Position numbers and translations under genes: made by a program. Source: CAZPYT01 sp964590955 (lineage in GTDB: Bacteria > Patescibacteriota > WWE3 > UBA101185 > UBA10185). Taken from it: DNA of 18,141 nt. Below the pieces are notes generated by a model, which worked only from the letters and a program-made list of their open reading frames with translations, was not told the origin of the DNA and did no database searches. Every line of letters begins with the position of its first letter. Positions within the stretch are counted from its first letter, which is position 1. Where the stretch lies: contig CAZPYT010000017.1 of the NCBI GenBank assembly GCA_964590955.1, positions 1-18,141 on the forward strand, read 5' to 3'. This document shows positions 1-7,391 of this stretch, in pieces.

Positions 1-1
1 A

Positions 2-1918
2 AGTCCGACAGGAAAAAAATCCGAAAGAGACGGACATATTGTACACAGAAAAAAATTAAAACAATGGGTTTTGAAAATCACTGACTACGCGGACAGACTT
101 CTTGCTGATTTAGACAAGGTAGATTACACAGAATCAATAAAAACCGGACAAAGAAACTGGATCGGTCGGAAGGAAGGAATTAATATAACATATGATGTTG
201 TAAATTCTGACGATAAAATCGTTTGTTTTACTACGACACCGGTCAACTGGGGTGCTTCTTTTATTGTTCTTGCGCCCGAGCATCCACTGTCAAAAAAATT
301 AGCTACCGTAAAATATAAAAAAGACGTTGAAAACTATATTTCTAGTGTATGTAAGAAAGATGACATGGAACGACAGGAAGCAAAAATAAAAACAGGTGTC
401 TTTACAGGTTCCTACGCATTAAATCATGTTACAAAAAATGAGATACCGATCTGGATAGCTGATTTTGTTCTTACAAATGTTGGTACGGGTGCAGTTCAAG
501 GATGCCCGGGTCATGATAAACGTGATTTTGAGTTTGCTAAAAAATACGATATTCCCATACCTAGAGTTGTTGTTGGTGAAGATGGCGATGAGGGTCCGGT
601 AGACACCATTGAAAAAGTAGTAGAACGGGGTATGCCCGGAAAGATGATAAATTCTGATTTTCTTGATGGAATGGATTTTGCTAATGCAATGGTAAAAACT
701 ATGGATTATTTTGAAGAAAAAGGCTGGGGTAAACGCGCAGTAACCTACAAATTACGGGATCAAATATGGTCTAGACAGCGATATTGGGGTGATCCTATTC
801 CGTTAATTTATAAAAAAGACGGAACTATTGAGTCTGACTACAATTTACCTGTAAAACTACCTGTTTTAGAAAATTTCCTCCCTGAAAACGGAAAATCTCC
901 TCTGGAAAATATCCCGGAATGGTATGAGACAACTGCCAAAGACGGTTCACCGGCAAAAAGAGAAACAGATACAATGCCTACTTGGGCCGGCTCAAATTGG
1001 TATTATATTAGATACCTCGATCCTCATAATGACAAAACATTCTGTGACAAAAAAATTCTTGATTACTGGATGCCTGTAGACAAGTACTTTGGTGATGCAG
1101 GCCATACGAACGCACATCTTTTATATACAAGATTTTGGTACAAATTTTTATTTGATATAGGTGAAGTTCCTAACGACGAACCGATTAATTGGAGAATGAG
1201 CGGCGGACTATTATTAGGCGCAGACAATAGAAAAATGTCGAAATCGCGTCCTAAATACGTGGTAAATCCCAAGGATGTAATTGAAAATTATGGGGCAGAT
1301 GCCGCAAGAGTATATCTATCATTTATAGGACCATATGATGAAACTTACCCCTGGAATGAAAATGGCATTAAAGCTTGTTACCGTTTTATAAAAAACATCT
1401 ATCAGCAGGCAGATAAAATTTCTGAAAATGAGGACTCAAAAAACACAAAAATAATGTACAACAAAATGGTTAAAAATATTACAAACATGATGAAGGATTT
1501 GAAAATGAATACAGCTGTTTCAGAGATGATGATTTTTGTAAATCACCTTAAAGCTTTAAAATATATCAACAAAAATACCTTTCTGGGTTTTATCAAAGTA
1601 CTTGCCCCTTTTGCCCCATTTGCAGCAGAAGATCTGTGGCAAAATCTAAATAATTTTAAGAAATGGGAAAAAACAAACAGCGTGCACCTACAAAACTGGC
1701 CGGATTTTGAAGAAAAGTATACAGTGGATGAAAAGGTTAACTTACCTGTACAGATTAACGGTAAGCTACGAGGTACGGTTGATGTTGACGTTGATTCTCT
1801 TGAGGAAACAGTACTAAAAATTGTAGAAAATGATTCTAACTTGGCAAAATATCTTGCAGGAAAAAAGATTAGAAAAACTATTTTTGTAAAAAATAAAATA
1901 CTCAATATTTTAGTTTAA
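2..1918 (+). CDS. leuS: Leucyl-tRNA synthetase, 5' end cut by the window edge
   Basis: Charges tRNA-Leu with leucine in the cytoplasm. The frame is open from base 2 with no start, and the bases before 71 continue the protein (QWVLKITDYADRLL is a LeuRS signature), so the TTG at 71 is not the start. The 638 visible residues hold the CP1 editing domain (about 45-230), the leucine-specific region, the WAGSNWYYIRYLDPHN segment, KMSKS at 411-415 for ATP binding, and the anticodon-binding and C-terminal domain ending in the usual VQINGKLRG stretch. The HIGH-like motif lies outside the window. In the editing pocket, the usual TTRPDT motif reads TTTPVNW and the usual GTGAVMAVP reads GTGAVQGCP, while HDKRD is kept. 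A 76-base gap follows before the next gene. Identity is very sure. Confidence 0.97.
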   Translation, partial: SPTGKKSERDGHIVHRKKLKQWVLKITDYADRLLADLDKVDYTESIKTGQRNWIGRKEGINITYDVVNSDDKIVCFTTTPVNWGASFIVLAPEHPLSKKLATVKYKKDVENYISSVCKKDDMERQEAKIKTGVFTGSYALNHVTKNEIPIWIADFVLTNVGTGAVQGCPGHDKRDFEFAKKYDIPIPRVVVGEDGDEGPVDTIEKVVERGMPGKMINSDFLDGMDFANAMVKTMDYFEEKGWGKRAVTYKLRDQIWSRQRYWGDPIPLIYKKDGTIESDYNLPVKLPVLENFLPENGKSPLENIPEWYETTAKDGSPAKRETDTMPTWAGSNWYYIRYLDPHNDKTFCDKKILDYWMPVDKYFGDAGHTNAHLLYTRFWYKFLFDIGEVPNDEPINWRMSGGLLLGADNRKMSKSRPKYVVNPKDVIENYGADAARVYLSFIGPYDETYPWNENGIKACYRFIKNIYQQADKISENEDSKNTKIMYNKMVKNITNMMKDLKMNTAVSEMMIFVNHLKALKYINKNTFLGFIKVLAPFAPFAAEDLWQNLNNFKKWEKTNSVHLQNWPDFEEKYTVDEKVNLPVQINGKLRGTVDVDVDSLEETVLKIVENDSNLAKYLAGKKIRKTIFVKNKILNILV

Positions 1919-1920
1919 TA

Positions 1921-1938
1921 TTACAATTTACATTGTAA
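1921..1938. promoter_or_regulatory. Inverted repeat overlapping a -35 box
   Basis: TTACAAT (1921-1927) and ATTGTAA (1932-1938) are perfect 7-base arms around a 4-base centre. The right arm contains the -35 hexamer of the next gene. This fits an operator for a dimeric regulator. There is no T-tract after it, so it is a poor intrinsic terminator for leuS. The repressor role is inference. Confidence 0.4.
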
Positions 1939-1961
1939 ATATTGATTCTGTTCATTATAAT
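1933..1961 (+). promoter_or_regulatory. Sigma-70-type promoter for the 1995 gene
   Basis: TTGTAA at 1933-1938 and TATAAT at 1956-1961 are separated by 17 bases. Transcription should start near 1968, giving a leader of about 27 bases that carries AAAGGAG at 1982-1988 before the ATG at 1995. Confidence 0.7.
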
Positions 1962-1994
1962 GCATACAAAACAATATAAATAAAGGAGAGTTGT

Positions 1995-2339
1995 ATGACT
2001 ACTTCGTTCTTTAACGTTGTGGCTATAATGTACCATGATTTTATACTAAAAATCGTGGAAGGATCGGGAGAACATCAAAATGTTTTTGATACACATACAC
2101 CAAGTTTAAAGTTGCTGATGTATATCCCGGGCTTCAAACAACAGTCAGTATTGAAGTTTACCGGCGATGCTTCATCTACTTATGTTGAGCCTCTTGAATC
2201 ATGCGATACGCTGATCGTATACGGAAAAGCAATAACAGCAAAAGTAAAAATCAATCAGGGAGACACAATAACAATTGAGAAAGTGCAAAGCCGAGGAAAA
2301 TGTTTGAAATTCAAAGTCACAATTACTAGACCTGCGTAG
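1995..2339 (+). CDS. Small unrecognised protein A, possibly FHA-like
   Basis: 114 residues with no recognised family name. The start is supported by AAAGGAG six bases upstream and by a consensus promoter. No signal peptide or membrane segment is visible, so it is probably cytoplasmic. The residue pattern looks like an all-beta protein. From about 11 to 110, the order FILKIVEG, then SVLKF, then VEPLES, then VYGKAI, then INQGDTITI, then LKFKV resembles the strand order of an FHA domain, but the phosphothreonine-binding Gly-Arg and Ser-x-x-His residues are missing. That assignment is inference only. It sits alone between a promoter and a strong terminator. Two similarly sized genes follow, and their C-terminal thirds show a similar spacing of hydrophobic strands. 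All three may be diverged paralogues. Confidence 0.8.
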   Translation: MTTSFFNVVAIMYHDFILKIVEGSGEHQNVFDTHTPSLKLLMYIPGFKQQSVLKFTGDASSTYVEPLESCDTLIVYGKAITAKVKINQGDTITIEKVQSRGKCLKFKVTITRPA

Positions 2340-2345
2340 TCTGCG

Positions 2346-2380
2346 AAAAGGCTGTGGTTATATACAACACACAGCCTTTT
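2346..2380 (+). terminator. Intrinsic terminator after gene A
   Basis: Perfect 11-base arms AAAAGGCTGTG (2346-2356) and CACAGCCTTTT (2370-2380) with a 13-base loop. The right arm ends in four T, followed by a T-rich stretch. The A-rich left arm means it could also act on the other strand, but no gene needs that here. Confidence 0.8.
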
Positions 2381-2389
2381 ACATTTTAA

Positions 2390-2424
2390 TTTGCATCAAA
2401 ACAGTCACCATAGTATCATGCAAA
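2390..2424 (+). promoter_or_regulatory. Promoter for the 2453 gene flanked by an inverted repeat
   Basis: TTGCAT at 2391-2396 and TATCAT at 2414-2419 are 17 bases apart. The 7-base arms TTTGCAT (2390-2396) and ATGCAAA (2418-2424) are perfect inverted copies that cover the -35 box and the end of the -10 box, a layout that would suit an operator. A Shine-Dalgarno AAGGAG lies at 2439-2444. Confidence 0.55.
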
Positions 2425-2452
2425 AAAAAATAAGAAAGAAGGAGCGAAAACG

Positions 2453-2800
2453 ATGAATGCTAGCGTTACTTACTTAAATGCAGTTGGGCTTGATCTTAGT
2501 ATCGAAATTTCCACCAAACTTGCATGTAACATCCAACTGGTTGATCACACATTAATGCAGGATGTTATGCAGTTAAATCTTGTGGCAGAAGGGGAAATAA
2601 AATTACTAAAATTTTATTCTACGGGTGGCAAGACTGTAACAAAACACAACATCAGAGTCATGAAATTGCCGGCAAATTGCATTCTTAAGGTAGACGGTAG
2701 AAAGATAAGATACTCCTCAGCAATTTCAGATAACTCAACGGTTATAATTACTAAAGAGAGTACTAATTACATTGTTGAGATTACAAGTCCTGATAATTAG
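2453..2800 (+). CDS. Small unrecognised protein B, possibly FHA-like
   Basis: 115 residues, family not recognised. The ATG is preceded by AAGGAG with an 8-base spacing, so the start is well supported. No signal peptide or transmembrane segment is seen. The protein alternates short hydrophobic strands with polar turns. Its last third (ILKVDGRKI, then AISDNSTVIIT, then YIVEI) has the same strand-turn-strand rhythm as protein A. The VDGRKI turn recalls the conserved NG-x-x-I turn near the end of FHA domains, but no phosphopeptide-binding residues can be pointed to. It is followed after 8 bases by protein C, so the two are almost certainly co-transcribed up to the terminator at 3121. Function unknown. 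Confidence 0.78.
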   Translation: MNASVTYLNAVGLDLSIEISTKLACNIQLVDHTLMQDVMQLNLVAEGEIKLLKFYSTGGKTVTKHNIRVMKLPANCILKVDGRKIRYSSAISDNSTVIITKESTNYIVEITSPDN

Positions 2801-2808
2801 AGATTAAA

Positions 2809-3114
2809 ATGGCAATAAAAACCAAAGAGTTAACTACTTTCATCGGCACTATCAAAGTCGAATATAATGAGAGGTTCAAGCTCATTGTACAAAGACCTGA
2901 AGGTCATATACTCATTGTTGTGGATAATAAAAATATCCTCAGGATCTATCCGGTAAAAGAAGAGAAAAATAAGCTCAAAATTGTACCGGCATCGACAATG
3001 CGTTCAGAACTTAGACAATCTAATACGAAAGTGCGTGATGCAATAGTTGAAATAAACGCAACTATAAAGATTACCTATGATGGGGCTTCTCTAATGTTTA
3101 TTTCTCACGTATGA
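2809..3114 (+). CDS. Small unrecognised protein C
   Basis: 101 residues, family not recognised. It starts 8 bases after the stop of protein B with no clear Shine-Dalgarno of its own, suggesting translation by re-initiation or coupling. It looks soluble and beta-rich, with a basic middle section (VKEEKNKLKI, then MRSELRQ). Its C-terminal pattern AIVEINATIKITYDGASLMF lines up with the INQGDTITIEK...LKFKV part of protein A, which is why I suspect common ancestry of the three. An 18-base-arm terminator follows directly, so it is the last gene of this unit. No function can be assigned. Confidence 0.75.
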   Translation: MAIKTKELTTFIGTIKVEYNERFKLIVQRPEGHILIVVDNKNILRIYPVKEEKNKLKIVPASTMRSELRQSNTKVRDAIVEINATIKITYDGASLMFISHV

Positions 3115-3120
3115 ATAACG

Positions 3121-3171
3121 ATGGTTGGTGGTTTCTTTATCTTAATTGATTAAAAAGAAATCACCGGCCAT
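3121..3171 (+). terminator. Strong intrinsic terminator closing the small-protein unit
   Basis: Arms 3121-3138 and 3154-3171 pair over 18 positions with only G-T wobbles and one mismatch, and the hairpin runs straight into seven T (3171-3177). It separates the plus-strand unit from the convergent minus-strand gene ending at 3207. Confidence 0.85.
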
Positions 3172-3206
3172 TTTTTTCTTATTAACAATTAAGTAAAAGA
3201 TATGGA

Positions 3207-4007
3207 TTATTTAAGTTCAAACTTTACAATAACGCTTTTAGTTACTTTTGTAGAACCCGGTTCTAACGCCAATGACTCAGATTCTGATGAAATACCCAAA
3301 ACACGCTGGTATGGTATTACATCAGAAATCATATTTTCTTCAATACTCAATATCTTTCCTACTCTTCTGCCGTTATTCTTTGCTACAAATTTTGCTTTCT
3401 CCTGAGCTGACTCTATAGCGTTTACCAAAAGTCTGGCTTCATCAATTTTTTCTGGGTCAAGATAATATTCGGGACCATAAACCTCTAAATTATTCTGCTG
3501 ATTTATCAAACTTAAAAATTCAGATGATTTTGAAATATCATCAAGATCGACCTCTATTGTAGTTGAGGACACCCAAATAAGTTGTTTTTGGGTTGTTCTT
3601 ACTGTCAAAGGCTCTTTTTCATACTGATAAACATTATTACTAGTGGTTTTGATATTCATTGGGTCAACACCAAAGTTTTTAACCAGCTCAATGAAATTAT
3701 TAACATCCTTTGCTCCTTGCTCTACAGCTTTATCTTTTTCAGGATCTTCTCGTTTTGCCGTCACCATAAATTTAGCACTTTCATTTGATTCCACAGAAGT
3801 TGCTGTACCTGTCACTGAAATGTATTTTTCAGGAGAAATATACAAAGGCCCTAAACGTAGTAGTTTTAATAGTGAAAACATTGAAATCAAAACCAATATT
3901 ATTAGAGTATTTTTAACAAACGAATTATTAGCAACAAAATCTAATAAAATCTTTATATATTTTTTTGCATCAAAAACTTTAGTTTGTTCAACTTTTCTCC
4001 TGGCCAT
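3207..4007 (-). CDS. Membrane-anchored SIMPL (DUF541) domain protein
   Basis: 266 residues from the ATG at 4007. Residues about 32-52 form one transmembrane segment after a basic N-terminus, so the rest should face outside. Residues about 62-266 match the SIMPL/DUF541 family: the opening ISVTGTATS, a central NFIELVKNFGVDPMNIKTTSNNVYQ-like stretch, a long helix rich in Ala and Lys (AQEKAKFVAKNNGRRVG) and a final strand VIVKFELK. Members include oxidative-stress and periplasmic proteins whose biochemical role is not settled. The longer reading frame to 4091 is rejected, because TATAAT lies exactly six bases before the 4007 ATG, predicting a leaderless message. It is divergent from the DinB unit. 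Confidence 0.85.
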   Translation of the reverse strand: MARRKVEQTKVFDAKKYIKILLDFVANNSFVKNTLIILVLISMFSLLKLLRLGPLYISPEKYISVTGTATSVESNESAKFMVTAKREDPEKDKAVEQGAKDVNNFIELVKNFGVDPMNIKTTSNNVYQYEKEPLTVRTTQKQLIWVSSTTIEVDLDDISKSSEFLSLINQQNNLEVYGPEYYLDPEKIDEARLLVNAIESAQEKAKFVAKNNGRRVGKILSIEENMISDVIPYQRVLGISSESESLALEPGSTKVTKSVIVKFELK

Positions 4008-4013
4008 GGTGAG

Positions 4014-4019
4014 ATTATA
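4014..4019 (-). promoter_or_regulatory. -10 box for leaderless SIMPL gene
   Basis: On the minus strand TATAAT is followed by the six bases CTCACC and then the ATG at 4007. Possible -35 elements upstream (TTGCAT or TTTTGC near 4035-4042) are weak. No Shine-Dalgarno is possible in this spacing. Confidence 0.7.
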
Positions 4020-4064
4020 CACGGCAAAATCAATATGCAAAACATCTTCGTGTTTTATTCGGCT

Positions 4065-4070
4065 TATGAT
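4065..4070 (+). promoter_or_regulatory. Probable -10 box for the dinB unit
   Basis: TATGAT at 4065-4070 lies 12 bases before the ATG at 4083, which would leave a leader of about six bases. No good -35 is seen. It lies back to back with the SIMPL promoter in a 75-base divergent region. Confidence 0.4.
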
Positions 4071-4082
4071 ACACTGGTAAAT

Positions 4083-4331
4083 ATGCAGCACTCAATTTCG
4101 GTAAGTATGATCTACAATCACAAAGAAAAAACTACAAAAATTAAAAAAATAGTCTGGAATAATAAATCCTACGATATTAAAACGCATGGGCTCAGACATA
4201 CCTACAGCAAAGGCAAATCACTAATACATGTCTTCTCCGTAGCAACAGATACACTCGCATTCAAAATCGAGCTGGACAGCAATTCTCTGGTTTGGAAATT
4301 AATAGACACTTATGATCAAAATTTCTCATGA
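4083..4331 (+). CDS. Small protein translationally coupled to dinB
   Basis: 82 residues if the ATG at 4083 is used. The frame is open further back to 3984, but that part overlaps the start of the divergent SIMPL gene and contains its promoter, so it is unlikely to be coding. Its stop overlaps the dinB start as ATGA (4328-4331), a strong sign of coupling. The sequence has the pattern KIVWNNKSYDI, then HVFSVATDTLAFKIEL, then VWKLIDTYD: a small beta-rich fold that recalls the DUF6504-type proteins found beside Y-family polymerases. I recall that link from family knowledge and cannot confirm it here. It may be an accessory factor for the polymerase. Confidence 0.75.
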   Translation: MQHSISVSMIYNHKEKTTKIKKIVWNNKSYDIKTHGLRHTYSKGKSLIHVFSVATDTLAFKIELDSNSLVWKLIDTYDQNFS

Positions 4332-5554
4332 AAATACACGGAAATCTTGAATTTAATACCGGGCTTTCCCATTTTATGCATATTGATTTAAATTCATGCT
4401 TTGCAACTATAGAGCAACAAGCAAATCCCCTACTTAGGTATAAACCAATCGCAGTCGCAGCCTATGATACACCCGGGGGTATAATTCTGGCACCTTCGGT
4501 GGAAGCAAAAAGGCTGGGTATTAAACTGGGGTTTACGGTAAGAGAAGCCCGTAAAATTTATCCAAAAATAACAATATTAAAACCTGACCCGGACAAATAC
4601 CGCTACATTCATCACAAGTTGAAAAACTTAATGCTGGAGTACACCGATGCAGTCATTCCAAAGTCTATTGATGAATTTGTCTTGGATTTTAAAGGAAGCC
4701 CTCACTTTAAAAACAATCTTTTTGAAATAGGGGCTGAAATAAAACAGCGTATTAAAAAAGAAATCGGAGACTATATAACAGTATCAGTAGGTATATCGAA
4801 AAATAAATTTTTAGCAAAGACTGCATCTAATTTAAAAAAGCCTGACGGGCTGGAAGAAATTCATGAGCAAAATTATATGGAGATATACAAAAGACTAGAA
4901 TTAATAGATTTGACCGGCATTGGACCCAGAATGCTCGTCAGATTGAACAGTTCTGATATTTTTACGGTGATTCAGCTGTATAACGCATCTGCACCGAAAT
5001 TAAAAAGTGTCTTTGAATCCGTCGCAGGCTACTACTGGTACTTGAAACTTAGAGGTTATGACATAGAAAATTACAAAGATAATAGAAAAAGCTTTGGTCA
5101 TCAGTATGCACTTCCAAAGCCGTTAAAAACACTGGTACAAATGAAGCCTATACTGATAAAACTGACTGAGAAAATGTGCTACAGACTTCGCGATGCCGGC
5201 TATAAAACACAGGGACTGGCTTTATACATGTATTACAGAGATCGTACAGAATGGCATCAAGCAATAAGAACAAAAAAAGCACTGTTTTATACAAATGACA
5301 TTTACAAAGAGCTTGTGAGGCTTTTTTATAAGTCCAGCCAAAAAGATATAAAGTTGATAGGTATAGCGTGCTTTAATCTTTCTAAAATGAATACGCTTCA
5401 GCTGGAACTTTTTACTGACATTCAAAAAGAACTTAAATTGACAAATGCTCTGGATAATATAAATCATCGCTGGGGCAAATTTGTTATCACGCCGGGGGCA
5501 ATGATAACGGACAAAAACTACGTACCAGACAGAATAGGTTTCGGAAGTGTATAA
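4328..5554 (+). CDS. dinB: Y-family DNA polymerase IV (DinB)
   Basis: 408 residues, normal for the family. It copies damaged DNA (translesion synthesis) at low fidelity. The palm has D20 in HIDLNSCFATIEQ, and D115-E116 in SIDEFVLDF supplies the other metal ligands. F25 stands where the steric gate that excludes ribonucleotides is expected. The thumb helix-hairpin-helix (IDLTGIGPRMLVRL) and a little-finger domain (about 240-360) follow. The C-terminus ends DRIGFGSV rather than in a clear QLxLF clamp-binding motif; LQLELF near residue 358 is a possible internal clamp motif. It is coupled to the small gene upstream by ATGA and is followed after 11 bases by map. Confidence 0.95.
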   Translation: MKIHGNLEFNTGLSHFMHIDLNSCFATIEQQANPLLRYKPIAVAAYDTPGGIILAPSVEAKRLGIKLGFTVREARKIYPKITILKPDPDKYRYIHHKLKNLMLEYTDAVIPKSIDEFVLDFKGSPHFKNNLFEIGAEIKQRIKKEIGDYITVSVGISKNKFLAKTASNLKKPDGLEEIHEQNYMEIYKRLELIDLTGIGPRMLVRLNSSDIFTVIQLYNASAPKLKSVFESVAGYYWYLKLRGYDIENYKDNRKSFGHQYALPKPLKTLVQMKPILIKLTEKMCYRLRDAGYKTQGLALYMYYRDRTEWHQAIRTKKALFYTNDIYKELVRLFYKSSQKDIKLIGIACFNLSKMNTLQLELFTDIQKELKLTNALDNINHRWGKFVITPGAMITDKNYVPDRIGFGSV

Positions 5555-5555
5555 T
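5550..5555 (+). promoter_or_regulatory. Possible internal -10 box before map
   Basis: TATAAT at 5550-5555 spans the dinB stop codon and lies ten bases before the map ATG at 5566. Transcription from it would give a nearly leaderless map message with about four untranslated bases. It could allow map expression independent of dinB. Confidence 0.4.
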
Positions 5556-5565
5556 ATTGTCATTT

Positions 5566-6333
5566 ATGGCTAAAGTACCAATAAAAACAGAAAAAGAAAT
5601 ACAAATTATGCGCGAAGGGGGTAAATTATTGGCTCAAGTACTGAAAGAGATGATGGAAATGGCACAAGCTAGCATGGACTGCTGGGATTTTGAGGAATAC
5701 TTTATTGAATTTTGCAGAAATAATGGCTGTATTCCTGCTTGTAAGGGCTATTCTCAAGCCGGATTACCGCCGTATCCTACAGGTTTGTGTTTTAGTATTA
5801 ATGAACAATCCGTCCACTGCTATCCTGTAAGAGGAAGAAAACTACAGAATGGCGATCTGGTCACAATTGATACTGTTATTGAATATAAAGGCTATTTTTT
5901 AGATAGCGCGGTTTCCTTTGGTATAGGTAACTTACCAAAAAACAGCCAAAAGATACTGGATGCCAGTGAAACGGCTCTTAAAAAGGCAATTTTGTGCATA
6001 AAACCGGGTATAAAATCAGGGGTGATATCAAATACAATCGAGAAAACAACAAAAAAAGCAGGGTATTCTGTACTACATGATTATGCAGGCCATGGAATAG
6101 GTGAAGAAATGCATGAACCTCCTGAAATTCCATGCTTTGGAAAACCAAATGACGGGGTGATGCTACAAAAAGGTATGGTACTTGCTGTAGAGCCACTTGT
6201 ATGTGAGAATAGCAACGTACTTGAACACAATAATTTCTGGGAAACAAAAACAGTGGATAACGGTATTTTCGTGCAAGTTGAACATACAGTACTCGTGACC
6301 GAAGATGGCTGCGAAATACTTACAAAAAGATGA
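5566..6333 (+). CDS. map: Methionine aminopeptidase, type I
   Basis: 255 residues, usual for type I MetAP. It removes the N-terminal methionine from new proteins in the cytoplasm, using two metal ions. All five ligands are visible: D102 (TIDTVIE), D113 (FLDSA), H176 (YAGHGIG), E209 (AVEPLV) and E239 (VEHTVLV). H84 fits the substrate-contacting histidine, and H183 in EEMHEPP is also kept. I start at the ATG 5566 (MAKVPIKTEKEIQIMREGG); the TTG at 5557 is in frame but less likely. There is no Shine-Dalgarno, and TATAAT lies ten bases upstream. Its TGA overlaps the ATG of the next gene (6330-6333). A slightly long insert near 213-232 (ENSNVLEHNNFW) replaces the usual short turn. Confidence 0.95.
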   Translation: MAKVPIKTEKEIQIMREGGKLLAQVLKEMMEMAQASMDCWDFEEYFIEFCRNNGCIPACKGYSQAGLPPYPTGLCFSINEQSVHCYPVRGRKLQNGDLVTIDTVIEYKGYFLDSAVSFGIGNLPKNSQKILDASETALKKAILCIKPGIKSGVISNTIEKTTKKAGYSVLHDYAGHGIGEEMHEPPEIPCFGKPNDGVMLQKGMVLAVEPLVCENSNVLEHNNFWETKTVDNGIFVQVEHTVLVTEDGCEILTKR

Positions 6334-7391
6334 TTGAACAAAAATATGTACCGCCACAACAAAATAAAATGTTTAAGCCTCTCACTTCGATTGTTATTAC
6401 AGGAGCACTATTAACAGCAGTAGGGATACTCTATCCAAAAATATTCATGGTATTGATCAATTTTTTCTGGATTATGATGCTAATAATTGTAGCTGTATTT
6501 TTGATACTTGGTGTTCTCGTTCTTGTAGGAATGAAAGATGAAGTCGGACAGTTTTTAGAAGTGTTATTGGAAGGTTCCTTAACGATTTTAGACGCATTTA
6601 ACTTTATAAAGCGAATTTATCAAAAATTTATCCAAGTATTAAAAGATTTTATATATCTGATAACGCCAATAATCGCCGTTTGGCTTTCTTTAATAATATA
6701 TATTGCACTTTTAATACTATACAAAAGTGTCGGTATGTCCGGCGATGTAACTATTTTAACAATAATTCTTACTGTAACAATGGTAGTTGCAGTTGGGGTA
6801 CTCAATCAAAATAAGAAAATGGCGAACGACGAATCATGGAGTACCATGGTTAGAGCTCGATTTAAAACATATTTTGCTGACTCATTTGAGGTAGTTATAT
6901 TTATTTTCTTTTTGACGATGGACCAAACAAACTTATTTTTCTTACCTGACAAGCTGAATGTACCTCTACAAGCAAATATTGGCTCTTATGACTTGATGTT
7001 AAGAGGTACAAATTACTCCGAACAATTACTTGTTACTATTTATTTGGTAACAATAAGCATATTTTTAGAAATTTTACGCAATGTTATACGCATTTTAGCC
7101 ATAGCAGTCGGATACTATAAAGAATTTCCAAAAGAAGACAGTCGTATTATAAATATTAAAGAATCTTTGAGACTTAGCTTTGCCGACTCAAAAGACGATT
7201 TATTAAGATTTATCACCTTTACCACGTTTTTAGTATTGGTCTTTTTGTTATTTCCCAGACTAAAACTTTTTGCCATGTTTATTGCTACAGCAACAGGAAT
7301 TGTCTTGGATTTGTTGTTAAAAGATAGACTTACACATAAAAAAGAAAACGACTTGATTTCAAGAATATTGAATAAAATATTTAAAGTTTAA
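6330..7391 (+). CDS. Polytopic membrane protein, family not recognised
   Basis: 353 residues with about eight hydrophobic segments, near 17-37, 41-65, 103-127, 137-158, 186-201, 231-257, 288-305 and 307-322, and a short basic tail. The first 16 residues are polar, which suggests a cytoplasmic N-terminus. There are charged loops (for example KKMANDESW and EFPKEDSRIINIKESLRL) but no motif I can tie to a transporter or enzyme. It is joined to map by an ATGA overlap, so it is translated from the same message. Its stop overlaps the tail of the convergent minus-strand gene by four bases (7388-7391). Function unknown; that it is a real gene is well supported by coupling and composition. Confidence 0.85.
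   Translation: MIEQKYVPPQQNKMFKPLTSIVITGALLTAVGILYPKIFMVLINFFWIMMLIIVAVFLILGVLVLVGMKDEVGQFLEVLLEGSLTILDAFNFIKRIYQKFIQVLKDFIYLITPIIAVWLSLIIYIALLILYKSVGMSGDVTILTIILTVTMVVAVGVLNQNKKMANDESWSTMVRARFKTYFADSFEVVIFIFFLTMDQTNLFFLPDKLNVPLQANIGSYDLMLRGTNYSEQLLVTIYLVTISIFLEILRNVIRILAIAVGYYKEFPKEDSRIINIKESLRLSFADSKDDLLRFITFTTFLVLVFLLFPRLKLFAMFIATATGIVLDLLLKDRLTHKKENDLISRILNKIFKV

Noticed and set aside
3984..4082. Upstream extension of the small dinB-linked ORF to 3984
   Set aside because: It overlaps the start and promoter of the divergent SIMPL gene; the ATG at 4083 gives a compact protein with a plausible -10 upstream.
4008..4091. N-terminal extension of the SIMPL protein to 4091
   Set aside because: The added residues carry the promoter TATAAT at 4014-4019 and include cysteine- and histidine-containing sequence unlike a signal anchor; the ATG at 4007 leads straight into a basic region and one membrane segment.
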